A stretch of DNA of 64,000 nucleotides. Source: Actinocrispum wychmicini. GTDB taxonomy: Bacteria; Actinomycetota; Actinomycetes; Mycobacteriales; Pseudonocardiaceae. Positions 34,422-43,028 of this stretch are shown here, in pieces; the first letter of the stretch is position 1; every line of letters begins with the position of its first letter. Below the pieces are notes generated by a model. That model searched no databases and was not told the DNA's origin. It saw only the letters and a list, made by a program, of their open reading frames with translations. Location: positions 1,119,546 to 1,183,545 of the forward strand of contig NZ_SLWS01000001.1 of assembly GCF_004345645.1 (NCBI RefSeq), written 5' to 3'. The position numbers and the translations under genes were made by a program.

Positions 34422-35315
34422 ATGATACGAAAACTGTTACTCGCTGTAGTTGTCGGCGTGCTGGCGCTGACCGGCACCGCATCCGCCGGCCAACTTCCCC
34501 GGTCCATTGACGCGCATGGTCCGACGCTGCATCCCGAAGGTGTCGCGTGGGACCCGACCCGCCAGGAGTTCCTGGTCGGGTCGTATCCCCATGGCGACAT
34601 CTCGGTGGTCCGCGCCGATGGTCGGACGCGGACCCTTGTGCACGACCCGAGGGTGACCTCGACGTTCGGACTGCACGTGGACGCCATCCGAAATCGGTTA
34701 CTCGCGGTGACCGGCGATGGGGTGGGCATCTTCGACCTGCGGACCGGGCGGACGCTGAATCTGGTGAAGGTCGGGGTACGCCCGAACGACCTGGCGATCG
34801 ACTGGTGGGGCAACGCCTATGTCACCGATCCCGGGTCGGACACGATCTTCCGGGTCGACGTGCACGGGAAAGTCACGCCGCAGGTCACCGACCCGCGGCT
34901 GGGCGACCCGAGCTTCGGGCTGAACGGCATCGTGTGGCATCCGGCCGGCTACCTGCTGGCGGTCCGGTACCTGGACGGCAAGCTGCTCCGGATCTCCCTG
35001 CCCGACAGCGGGATCACCGAGGTCCAGTTGGCCAAGCCGATCATCGGCGGCGACGGCCTCGCGCTGCGCCCGGACGGAAAGCTGGTGGTGGTGACGAACA
35101 ACTTCGGGGCACCCGGCGGTGAGGACGCCGTCACCGTGCTCCAGCCGCACGGCCTGTGGATCTCCGCCACGGTCGTGAAGCACGAGGTGTGGCCAATCCC
35201 GGCCCCGACGACCGTCGCGGTCACGCCGTACGGCAGCTATGTCCTCAACGGGCGTCTTGACTGGCTGATCAGGGACCACAAGACCTCGGACGAGTTCTTC
35301 CTGACCCGCGCCTGA
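34422..35315 (+). CDS. secreted SMP-30/gluconolactonase-like beta-propeller protein
   Basis: 297 residues with a signal peptide (about 1-22, 'TGTASA' cleavage). The rest consists of beta-propeller blades: 'HPEGVAWDPTRQEFLVGSYP', 'RPNDLAIDWWGNAYVTDPGS' and 'GGDGLALRPDGKLVVVTNN', the SMP-30/gluconolactonase repeat style. Candidate metal-binding acids are Glu in HPEG and Asp in blade motifs. Enzymatic activity and substrate are unknown. AGAGGGG precedes the ATG. Confidence 0.85.
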   Translation: MIRKLLLAVVVGVLALTGTASAGQLPRSIDAHGPTLHPEGVAWDPTRQEFLVGSYPHGDISVVRADGRTRTLVHDPRVTSTFGLHVDAIRNRLLAVTGDGVGIFDLRTGRTLNLVKVGVRPNDLAIDWWGNAYVTDPGSDTIFRVDVHGKVTPQVTDPRLGDPSFGLNGIVWHPAGYLLAVRYLDGKLLRISLPDSGITEVQLAKPIIGGDGLALRPDGKLVVVTNNFGAPGGEDAVTVLQPHGLWISATVVKHEVWPIPAPTTVAVTPYGSYVLNGRLDWLIRDHKTSDEFFLTRA

Positions 35316-35341
35316 CCGCCGGGAAACATCCGTGTGCGAGC

Positions 35342-36436
35342 ATGGGCGACGTTATGTCCGAACAGAACGCGCCTCGTGCGGAAGCGATCGTCGACCTTGA
35401 CGCCGTCCGGCACAATGTCGCCCTGCTCGCCGACCGGACGCAGGTCCCGGTCATGGCCGTGGTGAAGGCGGACGGATACGGCCATGGTGCCGCGCCGGTC
35501 GCCAGAGCCGCGCTGGCGGCGGGCGCCACGTGGCTCGGCTCGTGCTCCGTGCCCGAGGCCATCGACCTGCGCAAAGCCGGGATCGAAGCGCCGATCCTCG
35601 CCTGGCTGTACACGGCCGGCGAGGACCTGAGTGACGCGGTCGCGGCCGGTGTCGACCTGTCCGTGGCGAGTGTCGACGAGTTGACCGCCGCCGAAGGCGC
35701 CCGGGTCCACCTGAAGATCGACACCGGCCTGAACCGCAACGGCTGTCCCATGGAACTGTGGCCGGACCTGGTCAAGGCCGCCAAGGGGCACGAGGTCGTG
35801 GCGGTCTGGTCGCACCTGGCCAGCGCGGACGAGCCGGGCGACCCGTCGATCGACCGGCAGAAGGCCAGGTTCGACTGGGCGTACCAGGTGGCCGTGGACG
35901 CCGGTCTCACCCCGATGCGGCACATCGCCAACTCGGCCGCCACGCTGACCCGGCCGGACCTGGCGATGGACATGGTCCGGGTGGGGATCGCCATGTACGG
36001 GCTGAACCCCGTGCCGCAGCAGGAGGATCTGCGGCCGGCGATGACGTTCCGGTCCAGTGTCGTGCACGCCAAGCGGACCGCCGCGGGTGAATCCGTGTCC
36101 TACGGCCAGACCTGGACGACGCAGCGGGCCACCACGCTCGCGCTTGTCCCGGTGGGGTACGCGGACGGCGTGCCCCGCGGCCTGTCCGGCCGCCTGGAGG
36201 TGTTCCTGGCTGGCAGGCGCAGGCCGGTGGTTGGGCGGGTCTGCATGGACCAGATCGTCGTGGACTGCGGCGACGACCCGGTGCGGCCGGGCGACGAGGT
36301 GATCCTGTTCGGGCCGGGTGACCAGGGCGAACCAACCGTCCGGGAGTGGGCCGACATCCTGGGGACCATCGACTACGAGATCGTCACCAACATGTACCGC
36401 CCGCGGGTGCGCCGCCGTTATGTGGGGACGAAGTGA
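35342..36436 (+). CDS. alr: alanine racemase
   Basis: A PLP enzyme converting L- to D-alanine for peptidoglycan. 364 residues from this ATG; a second in-frame ATG at 35354 ('MSEQNAPRAEAIVDL') is an equally likely start because neither has a strong ribosome-binding site. The PLP lysine is in 'AVVKADGYGHGAAP'; 'MVRVGIAMYGLNP', 'SVSYGQTWTT' (catalytic Tyr region) and 'GRVCMDQIVVDCGD' are diagnostic. Its stop overlaps the following hydrolase start by 4 bp. Orthologue of Rv3423c by context. Confidence 0.95.
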   Translation: MGDVMSEQNAPRAEAIVDLDAVRHNVALLADRTQVPVMAVVKADGYGHGAAPVARAALAAGATWLGSCSVPEAIDLRKAGIEAPILAWLYTAGEDLSDAVAAGVDLSVASVDELTAAEGARVHLKIDTGLNRNGCPMELWPDLVKAAKGHEVVAVWSHLASADEPGDPSIDRQKARFDWAYQVAVDAGLTPMRHIANSAATLTRPDLAMDMVRVGIAMYGLNPVPQQEDLRPAMTFRSSVVHAKRTAAGESVSYGQTWTTQRATTLALVPVGYADGVPRGLSGRLEVFLAGRRRPVVGRVCMDQIVVDCGDDPVRPGDEVILFGPGDQGEPTVREWADILGTIDYEIVTNMYRPRVRRRYVGTK

Positions 36437-37518
36437 ACCCTCGGGTCGCCGGTGTCATCGGCGGGGTCTTGGGTGTCGTGGCGACGGGTGCGGCGATAGG
36501 TGCTGCTGTTCGGTCGAAGCGGCGCGATATCGAGGACATGTACGCCGATGAGCCGTTCGGGAAGCTGCCGCCGAGCCGCACGTGCACGGTCGCGGCTGAC
36601 GACGGCGTCCCGCTTTGGGTCGAGGAGGTCGACCCGGATGACGGCGGCACCCCGGACATCACCGTGGTGTTGGTGCACGGGTTCGCGGTGAGCCGGCTGT
36701 CGTGGCACTTCCAGCGCCGGATGTTCGCCGAACAGACCGACCCTCGTGTCCGCCAGGTGCTGTACGACCAGCGGAGTCATGGCCGGTCCGGCCGGGCGTC
36801 CGAGGAGTCGAGCACGATCGAGCAGTTGGGTCGTGACCTGGCCGCGGTGCTGCGCGCGGTCGTCCCGAAGGGTCCGGTCGTCCTGGTCGGGCACTCAATG
36901 GGCGCGATGACCGTGATGGCGCTGGCCGAGCAGGACCCGGACCTGTTCGCGGACCGCGTCCGGGGCGTCGCCCTGATCGGCACGTCCGCGGGCGAGATCG
37001 GCACGAGTGGCCTGCCCCGGCCGTTGCTGTCCCGGTACAACCCGCTGACCAGGGGCATGGGCACGTTGGCCGACTGGCAGCCGGGTCTGGTCGAGCTCGT
37101 CCGGGCCGCCGGCGGCCAGCTCACCCGCCGGGCCGTGCGGCTCCTCGGGTTCGGCAGCCGAAGCGTCAGCCCGCGCCTGGTCGACTTCCTGGTGCAGATG
37201 CTGGACGTCACGCCGGTGCGTGTCCTGGCCGACTTCATCGACACCTTGGGCGGCCACAACAGGTACGCGGCGCTGGCCGGTCTCCAGCACTGTTACGTGC
37301 TGGTGCTCAGCGGTGACCGGGACCGGATGACGCCGTTCTCGCACGCGGAACGGATCGCCACCGAACTGCCCGACGCGAAGCTCGTCCGGGTGCGCGGCGC
37401 CGGCCACATGGTGATCATGGAACAGCCTGACCTGGTCAACGTGAACCTGGTCGATCTGGTCCGGCAGTGCGCGCGGGGACGCGGCATGGGACGGAGATGG
37501 TGGCGGCGCAGGGCATGA
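36433..37518 (+). CDS. alpha/beta hydrolase
   Basis: 361 residues. The GTG at 36433 overlaps the alr stop (GTGA). The N-terminus has a hydrophobic Gly/Ala helix (about 5-26), probably a membrane anchor or uncleaved signal. The hydrolase core has 'VVLVHGFAVSRLSW', 'YDQRSHGRSGR', nucleophile 'LVGHSMGAMTVMAL', acid in 'LSGDRDRMTPF' and His in 'GAGHMVIMEQP'. It ends in a basic tail. Alr-hydrolase-tsaE order recurs in actinobacteria; the substrate is unknown. Confidence 0.9.
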   Translation: MNPRVAGVIGGVLGVVATGAAIGAAVRSKRRDIEDMYADEPFGKLPPSRTCTVAADDGVPLWVEEVDPDDGGTPDITVVLVHGFAVSRLSWHFQRRMFAEQTDPRVRQVLYDQRSHGRSGRASEESSTIEQLGRDLAAVLRAVVPKGPVVLVGHSMGAMTVMALAEQDPDLFADRVRGVALIGTSAGEIGTSGLPRPLLSRYNPLTRGMGTLADWQPGLVELVRAAGGQLTRRAVRLLGFGSRSVSPRLVDFLVQMLDVTPVRVLADFIDTLGGHNRYAALAGLQHCYVLVLSGDRDRMTPFSHAERIATELPDAKLVRVRGAGHMVIMEQPDLVNVNLVDLVRQCARGRGMGRRWWRRRA

Positions 37519-37982
37519 ACTCGCTGAAACTCGCTCTTCCGGACGACACCGTCGAGTTCGGACACAAGCTGGGCGCGGTGCTGTGCGCCGGCGACCTGGT
37601 GCTGCTGGCCGGGCCGTTGGGTGCCGGGAAAACCGTGCTGGTGCGGGGAATCGCGGCCGGTCTCGGGGTGACCGGCCGGGTCAGCTCCCCGACGTTCGTG
37701 ATCGAACGCGTACACCGGCCGGGCCCTGCGGGACGCGGGGTCGCTCTGGTGCATGTGGACGCTTACCGGTTGGCCGGCCACGTCGAGGAAGTCGACGACC
37801 TGGACCTGGACTCGGACCTGACGGACGCGGCGGTCGTGATCGAGTGGGGCGAAGGCCTCGCCGAGCAGCTGTCCGCGGATTATCTGTTGGTACGCCTGGA
37901 AAGGCTCGACGACGACACCAGGATCGCGCACCTGGAGCCGCACGGTTCGTGGGCCGGGCGCCTCGCGGACCTCATGTGTTGA
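37515..37982 (+). CDS. tsaE: tRNA t6A biosynthesis ATPase TsaE
   Basis: It supports the TsaBD complex making N6-threonylcarbamoyl-adenosine at tRNA position 37. 155 residues from the ATG that overlaps the hydrolase stop (ATGA). Walker A is 'GPLGAGKTVLVRG'; 'VSSPTFVIERVH', 'VHVDAYRL' and 'VVIEWGEGL' are family motifs. In mycobacteria tsaB follows directly; here about 8 kb of other genes intervene. The 3' end overlaps the convergent Lrp-type gene by 11 bp. Confidence 0.94.
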   Translation: MNSLKLALPDDTVEFGHKLGAVLCAGDLVLLAGPLGAGKTVLVRGIAAGLGVTGRVSSPTFVIERVHRPGPAGRGVALVHVDAYRLAGHVEEVDDLDLDSDLTDAAVVIEWGEGLAEQLSADYLLVRLERLDDDTRIAHLEPHGSWAGRLADLMC

Positions 37983-38940
37983 TCAGGAGCGTGGCGCCGC
38001 GCTTGAGGGTTCGGATCACCGGCGCGGTCTCCAGGTTCTCCACGGCTCGCAGCGTGCCCAGCTTCTCCGTCAGGTACCGGTAGAACGCCGGGACAGTCCG
38101 GAAGACGACGGACGCCATCAGGTTGCGGGAGCCGGTGGTGGCCGCCGCGAACACCACCTCGGGATGCTTGGCGAGCGCCCGGCCCACTTCGGCGAGTTGC
38201 GCCGGCGGCACCGCCATCCACAGGCGCGCCTCCACCGGATAGCCCAGGGCGACCATGTCCATGTCCACGTCGAAGTAGAGCGCGCCGGTCTCCCGCAGGA
38301 AGTCCACCCGGCGTTTGGCCGTCGACTCCGACCAGCCGGTGACTTTCGCCAGGTCGGCGAAGCCGACGCGGCCGTCGCGTTCGAGCGCGGCCAGCATCCG
38401 GTAGTCGGCGTCGTCGAGCGGGACGATCTCGTCGGTGTAGCGCACTTTGGGCCGCAGTGCCGAGACCTGCTCCTTGGTCAGGCCGGACAGGACTTCCGAC
38501 TGCTCGACGGGTCCGCCGACGTACGCGTGCAGCAGGCTGTGCGCGCTGACGTCCAGTACGCGCTGCGTCTTCGGCAGTTTCTGCAGCAGCAGGTTCCCCG
38601 GTTCCTGGTGGGCGCGGCACTGGACCACGCAGTCGATCTCGGTGCCGCCGGACAGCATCCGTACCCAGTAGGTGTCCGAACGCATGGCGAGGGCCGACGC
38701 GACTGATACGGAGACGTCAGGTGCGCAGCGCACACGCAGGTACCAGCGGGTCTCGCCGACGCGCCACGGGAGCGCCAAACCGACCACGCGGGCGGTGTTG
38801 GTGGCGCGCAACTGGCGGTACCTGCGGGCCACGGTCTGGTCGGACACTCCCAGGACGTCGGCGATTTTGCTGAAGGACGCGCGGCCGTCGATGTTGAGGG
38901 CATAGATCAGGCCACGGTCAATCGCGTCGAGTTCCACCAT
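37972..38940 (-). CDS. Lrp/AsnC family regulator with duplicated HTH-RAM architecture
   Basis: 322 residues, about double a normal Lrp. HTH 1 (about 5-50, 'IDRGLIYALNIDGRASFSKI') and HTH 2 (about 178-222, 'DYRMLAALERDGRVGFADLA') are each followed by an effector-like alpha/beta domain. Such duplicated Lrp proteins are known in actinobacteria. It is divergent from the MFS exporter at 39046 across 105 bp containing an imperfect inverted repeat, so that exporter is the likely target. Confidence 0.88.
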   Translation of the reverse strand: MVELDAIDRGLIYALNIDGRASFSKIADVLGVSDQTVARRYRQLRATNTARVVGLALPWRVGETRWYLRVRCAPDVSVSVASALAMRSDTYWVRMLSGGTEIDCVVQCRAHQEPGNLLLQKLPKTQRVLDVSAHSLLHAYVGGPVEQSEVLSGLTKEQVSALRPKVRYTDEIVPLDDADYRMLAALERDGRVGFADLAKVTGWSESTAKRRVDFLRETGALYFDVDMDMVALGYPVEARLWMAVPPAQLAEVGRALAKHPEVVFAAATTGSRNLMASVVFRTVPAFYRYLTEKLGTLRAVENLETAPVIRTLKRGATLLINT

Positions 38941-38959
38941 CGAAGCCTACAAGATGTCG

Positions 38960-38998
38960 GAAAACGCCACCTGGGCCAAGTTAGTGGCAACGGTTTTC
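38960..38998. promoter_or_regulatory. imperfect inverted repeat between Lrp regulator and MFS gene
   Basis: GAAAACGCCAC (38960-38970) and GTGGCAACGGTTTTC (38984-38998) share complementary GAAAAC and GCCAC blocks. The AT-rich ends and the position suggest a regulator binding site. Confidence 0.4.
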
Positions 38999-39045
38999 AG
39001 TCGTGTTGCAGAGTCCCGGACGTAACCACGGAGAGGGAGTTCCTG

Positions 39046-40419
39046 ATGGGCAAGTGGTCACCGCTGGTCGCGGTGTGTCTGGGGGCGTTCATGCTGCTTG
39101 TGGACATCACCATCGTGACGGTCGCACTGCCGGACATGGCGCACGACCTGAACGCGTCGTTCACGGGTCTGCAATGGGTGCTGGACGCCTACGCGCTCGC
39201 TTTGGCGGCGTTGGTACTCGGCTCGGGGTCGGTCGCCGACCACATCGGCCGGAGACGGGTGTACCTGATCGGTCTCGTCGTGTTCGCGGTCGCGTCGCTC
39301 GCGTGTGGGGTCGCGCCGAACGTCGAGATCCTGATCATCGCGCGAATCGTGCAGGGCGTCGGCGGCGCGGCGATGCTGGCCACCACGATGGCCCTGATCA
39401 ACGTGACGTACCACGGCAAGGATCGGGCGGTCGCGCTCGGCCTGTGGGGAGCCGTCATCGGCATCGCGGCCTCGGCCGGCCCGGTTCTGGGCGGCCTGTT
39501 CACCGAGTACGTGCACTGGCGCGGGATCTTCCTGGTCAACCTGCCGATCAGCGTGATCGCCATCTGGATGACCATGCGTGCCGTCGGTGAGTCCAAGAAT
39601 CCGCACGCCAGCGGGGTGGACTTGCCCGGCGTCGTCGCGTTCACGGCGTCCGCGGGCGCGATCACGTACGGCCTGATCCAGGCCGGTGAGGACGGCTGGG
39701 GTGCCGCGGGCACGCTCGGCTGGCTCATCGCCGGCGCGGCCGCGCTGGTCGTGTTCGTCGTGATCGAGATCCGCAGCGACCACTCGATGCTGGATCTCGC
39801 GCTGTTCCGCCGTCCGGCGTTCACGGTCATCCTGCTGGCCGCGCTGGCCATGTCGTTCGCCGCGTTCGCCTACGGCCCGTTCACGTCGATCTGGCTGCAG
39901 AACGTGCTGCACATGAAGCCGCTGCCGGCCGGTCTGGCCCTGCTGCCGATGAGTGTGGCGTCGTTCCTGGTGGCGGGCACGGTCGGCCGGCACCTGCACT
40001 CGGTCGCGGCCCGGTTGACGGTCGGGTTCGGCCTGGTCGTCATCGGTGTCGGCGCGTTGCTGCTGCACACCGGGTCGAGTTGGGTCGCGGTCCTGCCCGG
40101 TCTGGCCGTCACCGGCCTCGGGGTCGGGGTGACCGGCCAGGCGCTGCCGGGCGCGATGATGGCCACGGTCCCGCCGCACCGGGCGGGGATGGCGTCGGGC
40201 GCGCTGAACACGTTCCGCCAGTTGGGTTTCGCGCTCGGCGTCGCGGTTCTCGGCACGGTCGTCCGCGGCGGGTCGAGTTTCGACAACGGACTCGAATCGT
40301 CCTATGTGGTCGCCGGTGTGGTCGGCGTCGTCGTCGGGGTGATCGCGTTGTTGTTCCTGCGGTCACGCGATTCCGTCGACCAGGCCAAGCCGCAGCAGGT
40401 CCTGGGGGCGGAGGTGTAG
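39046..40419 (+). CDS. MFS drug/metabolite exporter, DHA2 (EmrB/QacA) family
   Basis: 457 residues with about 14 predicted transmembrane helices. Motif A 'GSVADHIGRRRVYLIGLVVF' and motif C-like 'AVIGIAASAGPVLGGLF' mark a proton-driven antiporter of the DHA2 class. The N-terminus 'VDITIVTVALPDMAHDL' is typical. GGAGAGGGAG precedes the ATG. Exported compound unknown. Its last 57 bp overlap antisense with the carboxyltransferase gene. Confidence 0.92.
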   Translation: MGKWSPLVAVCLGAFMLLVDITIVTVALPDMAHDLNASFTGLQWVLDAYALALAALVLGSGSVADHIGRRRVYLIGLVVFAVASLACGVAPNVEILIIARIVQGVGGAAMLATTMALINVTYHGKDRAVALGLWGAVIGIAASAGPVLGGLFTEYVHWRGIFLVNLPISVIAIWMTMRAVGESKNPHASGVDLPGVVAFTASAGAITYGLIQAGEDGWGAAGTLGWLIAGAAALVVFVVIEIRSDHSMLDLALFRRPAFTVILLAALAMSFAAFAYGPFTSIWLQNVLHMKPLPAGLALLPMSVASFLVAGTVGRHLHSVAARLTVGFGLVVIGVGALLLHTGSSWVAVLPGLAVTGLGVGVTGQALPGAMMATVPPHRAGMASGALNTFRQLGFALGVAVLGTVVRGGSSFDNGLESSYVVAGVVGVVVGVIALLFLRSRDSVDQAKPQQVLGAEV

Positions 40420-41604
40420 CTGGTCGGCGAGCCGCGGCACCGACTCGGGCGGGAGCTTGAGGATGGCGGCCGCGGCACTCGGCCCGATCACCGAGAAGTA
40501 ACTGTCCGGCGTGATCCACGTCCGGCCGGCACCGGCGAGGGCGAGCGCCCCGCCGGAGCCGCCTTCGCCGATCACGAGCGTGGTCACCGGGATCCTGGCC
40601 GCGGCCACCGCGGCGAACACGGCTGAGATGGCTGCGGCCAGCCCGGCGGCCTCGGCAGTCGAGTCGTTGGCCGCGCCCGGGGTGTCGACCAGCGTGAGAA
40701 CCGGGATGCCGAGTCGGTCGGCCATGGTGATCACCCGGGCGGCGGTCCGGTAGCCGGCCGGTCGGGTCGCGGTGCCGGCCTGGGCGGCGAACGCGACGGA
40801 TCGCCCGGCGCGGCGGCCGATCCCGCACAGCATCCCGGGATCGACGCCGCCCACCCGGTCGCCGCCGACCAGGGCGTAACTGTCGAAATAGGACTCAAGG
40901 TACGCCGGGGCGTGCGGTCGGTCCGGGCCGCGGGCCTGTTCGACCGCCGTCCAGCCGTTCGCCGGAAGTTCTTGACCGCCAAGCGATTTCGGTACGTCGG
41001 CCGGCTCGGTCGACGTACCTGTCAGCAGCACCAGCCAGGTCGCCAGCGCCGCCGGGACGTCCTGCGGCGCCATCACCGTGTCAATCAGCCCGGCGGCGAA
41101 CTGGCCTTCGGCGGTGAACGCGGCATGGTCGGCCTCGACGCGTACCCGCCGTCCGCCGAAGGCCACCTGGGCGCCGGAAACACCGATGATGACGTCGGCG
41201 CCAGCACCCAGCGACGCCCACACGCCGCCAGTCGTGGGATCACGAAGGACGGCGATGTGCGGAATCCCAGCTTCCCGGTTCAGCTGGCACTCGTGCGCGA
41301 CGCGTTGCAGTTGCTTGAGTGAGAACAAGCCTTCCTGCATGCGACTGCCACCCGTGGCCACCAGCGAGACGACCGGAATGCCCGCTGAGCGCGCGGACGA
41401 GAAGGCGGTCACGAGTCGGTCGCCGGTGGCAGTGCCGACGGATCCGCCGAGGAACCGGAAGTCGAACTCGACCACCATCGTGTCGACGCCGCCGATGACC
41501 GTCCGCTCGTACGTCACCGATTCCGGTTTCCCGGTCAGGTCCCGCGCCCGCCGGTGTGCCTCGGCGTAGCCCGCCCAGCCCAGCGGGTCAGGCGGTGAGG
41601 GCAC
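40363..41604 (-). CDS. acyl-CoA carboxylase carboxyltransferase (fused beta/alpha-type)
   Basis: 413 residues containing both crotonase-fold halves. The AccD-like half has 'VATGGSRMQEGLFSLKQLQR' and 'AFGGRRV'; the AccA-like half has 'IPVLTLVDTPGAAND', 'VIGEGGSGGALALAGAG' and 'SVIGPSAAAAIL'. No zinc-ribbon cysteines of E. coli AccD are seen. It is coupled to matB (17-bp overlap), so a role in supplying or balancing malonyl-CoA is likely. Biotin carboxylase and BCCP subunits are not in the window. Malonyl-CoA decarboxylation is an alternative. Confidence 0.85.
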   Translation of the reverse strand: MPSPPDPLGWAGYAEAHRRARDLTGKPESVTYERTVIGGVDTMVVEFDFRFLGGSVGTATGDRLVTAFSSARSAGIPVVSLVATGGSRMQEGLFSLKQLQRVAHECQLNREAGIPHIAVLRDPTTGGVWASLGAGADVIIGVSGAQVAFGGRRVRVEADHAAFTAEGQFAAGLIDTVMAPQDVPAALATWLVLLTGTSTEPADVPKSLGGQELPANGWTAVEQARGPDRPHAPAYLESYFDSYALVGGDRVGGVDPGMLCGIGRRAGRSVAFAAQAGTATRPAGYRTAARVITMADRLGIPVLTLVDTPGAANDSTAEAAGLAAAISAVFAAVAAARIPVTTLVIGEGGSGGALALAGAGRTWITPDSYFSVIGPSAAAAILKLPPESVPRLADQLHLRPQDLLRLGLVDGIA

Positions 41605-42982
41605 GCTTGGTCACCTTGCCCATCTCGTTGCGGGGCAAGGAATCCAGGAACCGGACGACCCGCGGCCGCTTGTGCGGGGTCAACAGCCGGGCCACGTGGT
41701 CGACCAGGTCCTCGGCGGCCGGTCGGGCGCCGGGCGCGGCCACGACCCAGGCCACGATCCGTTCGCCCAGGTCGTCGTCGGGCTCGCCGGTCACCGCGAC
41801 CTCCAGCACGTCCGGGTGTTCCAGCAGGACGTTCTCGATCTCGCCGGCGCCGATCTTGTAGCCGCCGCTCTTGATCAGGTCCGTGGCGCGCCGGCCGACG
41901 ATCCGGACGTAGCCGTCCGGGTCCAGGGTGGCCACGTCGCCGGTTCGGAACCAGCCGTCCCGGAACGCCGCCGCGGTCGCGTCCGGCCGGTTCAGGTACT
42001 CCAGGAACAGGTTCGGCCCGCGCACCTCGATCTCGCCGACCTCACCGGCACCGACCGGATCGCCCTGCTCGTCCACGATCCGCACGGACACGCCGTCGAC
42101 AGGTGGCCCGACGGCGCCGGGTCGCCGCTCGCCACTGGCGCGGACACTGCAGTTCATCAACGTCTCGGACATCCCGTAGCGTTCGACGATCCGCTGGCCG
42201 GTCGCCCGCGCGATCCGTTCGTGGTCGCTCGCGGGCAACGCCGCCGAACCGGACACCAGCAGCCGGGCCCGGCCGAACGCCGAAGCCAGCTCCGCGTCCT
42301 GTTCCACGTCCGCGGCGAGCCGGTGGTACATCGTGGGAACGCCGAACATCATCGTCGCCCCGGAAGCGAACTCGGCGGCGATGTCCGCCGAGGAGAACCG
42401 GGTGAGGTGCCGGACCGAGCCACCCCGGCGAAGCGGCCCGACTACGCCGACAATCAGACCGTGCACGTGGAACAGCGGCAACGCGTGCACGAGTACGTCG
42501 GCCGCGGTCCACTCCCACGCGACCGCCAGCGCGTCCAAATTGGACACAACGGCCCGGCGGGGCAGGACGACCCCTTTGGGCGGCCCGGTGGTGCCGGAGG
42601 TGTAGACGACGAACGCCGGGTCCTCGTCGCCGACGGGAATGTCCGGCAACGCGACGGCGGCGCCGAGGTCGACCGACAGCCGCGGCACGCCGACGTCCGG
42701 GCCGCCCAGCAGGAGATCGGGCGAACTGTCCGACAGGATGTGCTCCAGTTCCCGAGTCCCCACCTTGGGGTTGATCGGGATCACCGGCACCCCGGCGACC
42801 AGCGCGCCGAGGGCCGCCACGACTGTCTCAGGTGTCGGCGTGGCCCAGACAGCCACGCGTTTCCTGCCGATGACCTGGGCGGCGACACCGCCCGCGACAC
42901 CGGCCAACTCGCCGTAGGTCAGTGCCGTGGAGCCGAACCGCAGGGCTGGGCGTTCGTTGCCCGTGACCAATTCGCTGAACAC
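41588..42982 (-). CDS. matB: malonyl-CoA synthetase
   Basis: 464 residues of the ANL superfamily, ligating malonate (or methylmalonate) to CoA with ATP. AMP-binding loop 'VVYTSGTTGPPKGVVLPRR', 'VERYGMSETLMNCSVR', hinge 'IVGRRATDLIKSGGYKIGAGE' and the C-terminal lysine in 'RNEMGKVTKRAL' are present. From memory the whole sequence runs closely parallel to Streptomyces MatB, especially 'VLVHALPLFHVHGL' and 'GATMMFGVPTMYHR'. First gene of a two-gene operon with the carboxyltransferase. Confidence 0.92.
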   Translation of the reverse strand: MFSELVTGNERPALRFGSTALTYGELAGVAGGVAAQVIGRKRVAVWATPTPETVVAALGALVAGVPVIPINPKVGTRELEHILSDSSPDLLLGGPDVGVPRLSVDLGAAVALPDIPVGDEDPAFVVYTSGTTGPPKGVVLPRRAVVSNLDALAVAWEWTAADVLVHALPLFHVHGLIVGVVGPLRRGGSVRHLTRFSSADIAAEFASGATMMFGVPTMYHRLAADVEQDAELASAFGRARLLVSGSAALPASDHERIARATGQRIVERYGMSETLMNCSVRASGERRPGAVGPPVDGVSVRIVDEQGDPVGAGEVGEIEVRGPNLFLEYLNRPDATAAAFRDGWFRTGDVATLDPDGYVRIVGRRATDLIKSGGYKIGAGEIENVLLEHPDVLEVAVTGEPDDDLGERIVAWVVAAPGARPAAEDLVDHVARLLTPHKRPRVVRFLDSLPRNEMGKVTKRALTA

Positions 42983-43028
42983 TCGCCCATTGTCGACGGT
43001 TCTCGCGGCCGGCGCGGCATGAAGGACC

